Below, in pieces: positions 61,620 through 64,000 of a stretch of DNA of 64,000 nt. The DNA lies in NCBI GenBank assembly GCA_028282295.1, contig JANQIE010000178.1:20843-84842 (forward strand). Reading direction: 5' to 3'. A program made the position numbers and the translations under genes. The notes below the pieces were generated by a model. It searched no databases and had not been told where the DNA came from. It saw nothing but the letters and a program-made list of their open reading frames with translations. This DNA comes from Desulfobacterales bacterium. Lineage in GTDB: Bacteria > Desulfobacterota > Desulfobacteria > Desulfobacterales > JANQIE01. Every line of letters begins with the position of its first letter. The first letter of the stretch is position 1.

Positions 61620-61844
61620 CTATAGCCCCTTGCCGGTGACGGCCACAAAGTGGCTGGGCGTTCCGGCGGCGGCGTTCAGCTCGGCTTTGATTTCCGCCCG
61701 CAGGTGCTTCAGGGTGGGGATGCCGGTTTGGCCGTATTCGACTTCGTGACCGTTCGGGTAGCGCACCTTGACCACCCGGGCGCCGGTGGCCAGTTCCGTG
61801 ATCGCCGCGCTGACATTGTCTAAATCGGTTTGGGTCCAGGACAT
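61620..61844 (-). CDS. W: Head-tail joining protein, lambda gpW family
   Basis: The 74-residue protein (MSWTQTDLDNVSAAITELAT) contains RVVKVRYPNGHEVEYG and a C-terminal helix, matching gpW in size and position before the portal gene. The ATG comes right after the T tract of a terminator hairpin, and the only SD-like bases (GAGG) lie in its stem. Confidence 0.88.
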   Translation of the reverse strand: MSWTQTDLDNVSAAITELATGARVVKVRYPNGHEVEYGQTGIPTLKHLRAEIKAELNAAAGTPSHFVAVTGKGL

Positions 61845-61881
61845 AAAAAAAGCCTCGTAGGGTTATCGATTCTACGAGGCT
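61844..61881 (-). terminator. Intrinsic terminator abutting and overlapping the gpW leader
   Basis: On the minus strand AGCCTCGTAG (61881-61872) pairs perfectly with CTACGAGGCT (61860-61851), followed by a run of T residues that leads into the gpW ATG. The ACGAGG of the 3' arm is also the likely Shine-Dalgarno of gpW. Confidence 0.82.
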
Positions 61882-62029
61882 ATTGTGACGGGTTTTGGGG
61901 GAAAATCTATCCCCTCCTGCCGCTCCTGCCGCTTGAGTCCACTAAAATAGGAAAATTCAAAAAATTTTCCTGTTCAAGCACATCAACCATATTTGACAAC
62001 TGTCACGTTACGGTTTAAGGAAAAATACA

Positions 62030-62410
62030 ATGACCATTCCTAATACATCAAAGCGAAACATCAGGCCGACTCATCCCGGCGAAATGCTCCGAGAGGATTT
62101 CATGCCGGACTATGACCTCAACACGGCTTCCATGGCAAAGGCATTGGGTGTATCGCGCCAAACGATAAATGAGATTTTAAGAGAACGACGCGCTATCAGC
62201 CCGGCCATGGCGTTAAGATTGTCTCGCCTTTTCGGCAATTCGCCCGAATTCTGGTTGAATGTCCAGCATTCGTGGGACCTATGGGACTCGGCACAGCGCT
62301 ACAGTAAAGAGCTATCTAGTGCCCATCCGGAAATAGCATCTTTTGGCCCCCGGCGGCGTTCTCGCATTTTTAAAATCCTCGACATAGCCAGGCTATGCCT
62401 GCGGTTTTAA
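62030..62410 (+). pseudogene. HigA-like antitoxin gene interrupted by a palindromic element
   Basis: The product begins MTIPNTSKRNIRPTHPGEML and has the HigA/VapI HTH (TASMAKALGVSRQTINEILR, then FGNSPEFWLNVQHSWDLWD). At 62319 the frame enters the element and ends with an unrelated tail (about residues 97-126). Removing the element and one TATCTA copy restores ELSKIQPLNTA and a stop, a natural HigA-like end. The HTH is intact, so a DNA-binding product may persist. No higB toxin is seen. Confidence 0.85.
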
Positions 62411-62461
62411 AAATGCTCGGGCCTTGCCGGGAACCAAAATCTACTATTTCCGGATGGGCAC
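62319..62461. mobile_element. MITE-like palindromic element, copy 4, inside higA
   Basis: The 143-bp element has GTGCCCATCCGGAAATAG ends and perfect TATCTA duplications on both sides (62313-62318 and 62462-62467). It is nearly identical internally to copy 3. Its centre is CATAGCCAGGCTATG. Confidence 0.9.
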
Positions 62462-62581
62462 TATCTAAAATCCAACCTCTGAATACCGCATGATTTCGTA
62501 GTTGGCTGTAAAACGGTTACGCTATGAGCCTCAATGACGGGGCTTTGCAACGAGCTTCGCGAGTCCGCCAACAGCCCCAGG

Positions 62582-64000
62582 TTAGCTTTTTCCTTTCATG
62601 AGTTTTAATGATGTTCGATACTTTTTCCCCCGCAGAAGATTGCGACCTACCGTGTAACAATAGAGACTGGCTGGTACGAAATCGATATTAACATTGTTAG
62701 ATGTTATTTCACCACACTTTGTAAGTGTTGTCACAGCAATATCTCGAAGGTTATTAGCATGACAGAATTGAAACACATTCTTTAGGTCCATAGGCCGATC
62801 ATAGAATCTATCGCTCCACTTAACCTCAACTGCCCAACTATTCTCACCACCAGGTTCCATGTTAACGATATCGATCTCTCCATTTTTCCACCTTGCGTAG
62901 TGTAACTTAACATCCGAATGGAACCATTGGGCAAAGATCGCAGTTTCTGCAAGATATCCTAAAAAATCATCGCCCGCTTCAGTTTGAGTAAAAAGTGCTG
63001 TCCGGATAGAGGGATTAGTTAAATACACCTTAAAAAAATTGGCACGCTTAAATCTTCTTGCATTTATATCAACGCGGTGAATAATTTTAATTAAAAAGGC
63101 AGCTTCCAAATATTCAATATACCTTTTTAATGTATTCTTAGCTACACCAGATCCTTTTGATAATTCTTCCAATGAAACTTCATTTGCCGTGTTAAATGCC
63201 AAAGTTGCAAAAAGTTGATTTAGTTCTTGGATGTCCTGGATTCCATACAGACTAGGTAAATCCCTCAAAAGCACCTTGTCTACAATATCGCTTTTTATGA
63301 ACCGACCGGGATCAGATTGGATCTCGTCGGAAAAAATGACCTCCGGATATCCTCCGAAATTAATGTAGTGGATAAACCGTTTATTAAGTTCCTCAATATC
63401 TTTTGTTGCGCAAATACTTCCAAATTCATCGCTTACTTCAACAAGGTCTTCCTGGTTAAGCAACTCTAAATATTCAGGAAATGTTAATGGTGGCAGGAGA
63501 AAATTTGTAAACCGGCCGGCTCCTGACTCTATGCTTTTTAGTCGAAGAGCAGCGGCTGCCGAACCAGAAACACAACATTTTATATTCTTATAGCTATCAA
63601 CAATGACTTTTAAATGAACTTCCCAATCGCGTAAATATTGGATTTCATCAAAAAAAACAAAATACTTATCAGTTTTTATGTTTATTTGATTCGCCTTCTG
63701 ATAGCACTCAAGAAATTGTTCAAGCCCCATACCTGTATAAAGCGGGTTGTCGACTGAGAAGTAACAGATATTTTGCGGAGGAACGCCATCATTCAATAAA
63801 TCTTGAATAGCGTGATGTATTAATACGGTTTTGCCAACACGCCGTGGTCCCATTAATACAATAGCTCTGTGAGGGTCCCGTTTTTTTAAAAGAGGCTTTA
63901 GAAGTTGAAGATAAGCTCTAGATCTATAACCTCGATAAATATCAGGAATTGAATTTGGCTCATCCCACCATATATTTTCAGCCTGTATTCGTTTTAAAAT
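62582..64000 (-). CDS. AAA+ ATPase with DUF4143 domain, N-terminus beyond window
   Basis: The frame is open to the window edge; upstream of an internal Met at 63853 it reads ILKRIQAENIWWDEPNSIPD, so the true start is beyond 64000. Walker A is GPRRVGKT, Walker B is YFVFFDEIQYL. The C-terminal half (from about LLRDLPSLYGIQDIQELNQL) is the DUF4143 domain with a restriction-like end (WKNGEIDIVNM, AVEVKWSDR). These ATPases are widespread, often horizontally moved, and of unclear function. The gene is much more A+T-rich than the phage genes. Confidence 0.88.
   Translation of the reverse strand: MLKRIQAENIWWDEPNSIPDIYRGYRSRAYLQLLKPLLKKRDPHRAIVLMGPRRVGKTVLIHHAIQDLLNDGVPPQNICYFSVDNPLYTGMGLEQFLECYQKANQINIKTDKYFVFFDEIQYLRDWEVHLKVIVDSYKNIKCCVSGSAAAALRLKSIESGAGRFTNFLLPPLTFPEYLELLNQEDLVEVSDEFGSICATKDIEELNKRFIHYINFGGYPEVIFSDEIQSDPGRFIKSDIVDKVLLRDLPSLYGIQDIQELNQLFATLAFNTANEVSLEELSKGSGVAKNTLKRYIEYLEAAFLIKIIHRVDINARRFKRANFFKVYLTNPSIRTALFTQTEAGDDFLGYLAETAIFAQWFHSDVKLHYARWKNGEIDIVNMEPGGENSWAVEVKWSDRFYDRPMDLKNVFQFCHANNLRDIAVTTLTKCGEITSNNVNIDFVPASLYCYTVGRNLLRGKKYRTSLKLMKGKS

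Noticed and set aside
61900..62029. Possible higB toxin upstream of higA
   Set aside because: Only about 150 bases separate gpW and higA and no open frame of toxin size is present.

Overview
The window looks like a chromosomal segment of a Gram-negative, probably sulfate-reducing-type Desulfobacterota bacterium carrying most of a lambda-like prophage. The lineage is inferred from the gene set: a Tol-Pal operon next to ruvCAB, a three-subunit b558-type succinate dehydrogenase/fumarate reductase, MotAB with an HD-GYP-like regulator, and a class I PHA synthase. No rRNA or other phylogenetic marker is present, so the assignment is tentative.

Chromosome, 1-26.1 kb. On the minus strand lie a SAM hydroxide adenosyltransferase (cut by the window edge), ruvB-ruvA-ruvC and the cell-envelope operon tolQ-tolR-tolA-tolB-pal-cpoB with its own promoter. 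On the plus strand follow an HD-domain phosphohydrolase, sdhCAB with a strong terminator, and a receiver/HD-GYP-like regulator with motA, motB and a glycosyltransferase. A KAS III-ACP-PHA synthase cluster comes next, then murI, a YkgJ-type protein, recR, ybaB, dnaX and tRNA-Ser(GGA).

Small palindromic elements are scattered through host and prophage. Four 142-143 bp copies share ends beginning GTGCCCATCCGG, and three carry perfect 6-bp target duplications. One copy sits in the phage head operon and one has interrupted a higA-like antitoxin gene; removing it in silico restores a family-like C-terminus. A second class with GGGCTTGCGCAAAAA ends shares the same central palindrome.

Prophage, from about 26.14 kb rightwards. 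A 23-bp tRNA-Ser 3' end marks the likely left attachment site, beside a tyrosine integrase. A minus-strand early operon of overlapping small genes includes a radical SAM enzyme. A Cro-like gene and a double-HTH repressor are divergent. The accessory block at 34-41 kb contains a GNAT/acyl-amino-acid-synthase-like enzyme translationally coupled to a 7TMR-DISM receptor with a LytTR DNA-binding output, followed by a lone receiver protein. This block is bracketed by two copies of a small-protein plus DUF2335 membrane-protein pair. It is the best candidate for a new system: a phage-borne signal synthase with its receptor.

The late genes run right to left from gpW (61.8 kb): portal, protease with nested scaffold, decoration, capsid, joining, tail terminator, tail tube, tail chaperones G/GT with a -1 frameshift, tape measure, M, L, K, I and J, side proteins, holin and endolysin. 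No terminase is visible. At the point where it is expected there is an intrinsic terminator that also holds the gpW Shine-Dalgarno, then the disrupted higA and an A+T-rich AAA+/DUF4143 ATPase gene that runs off the window. The prophage is either interrupted by cargo here or defective.
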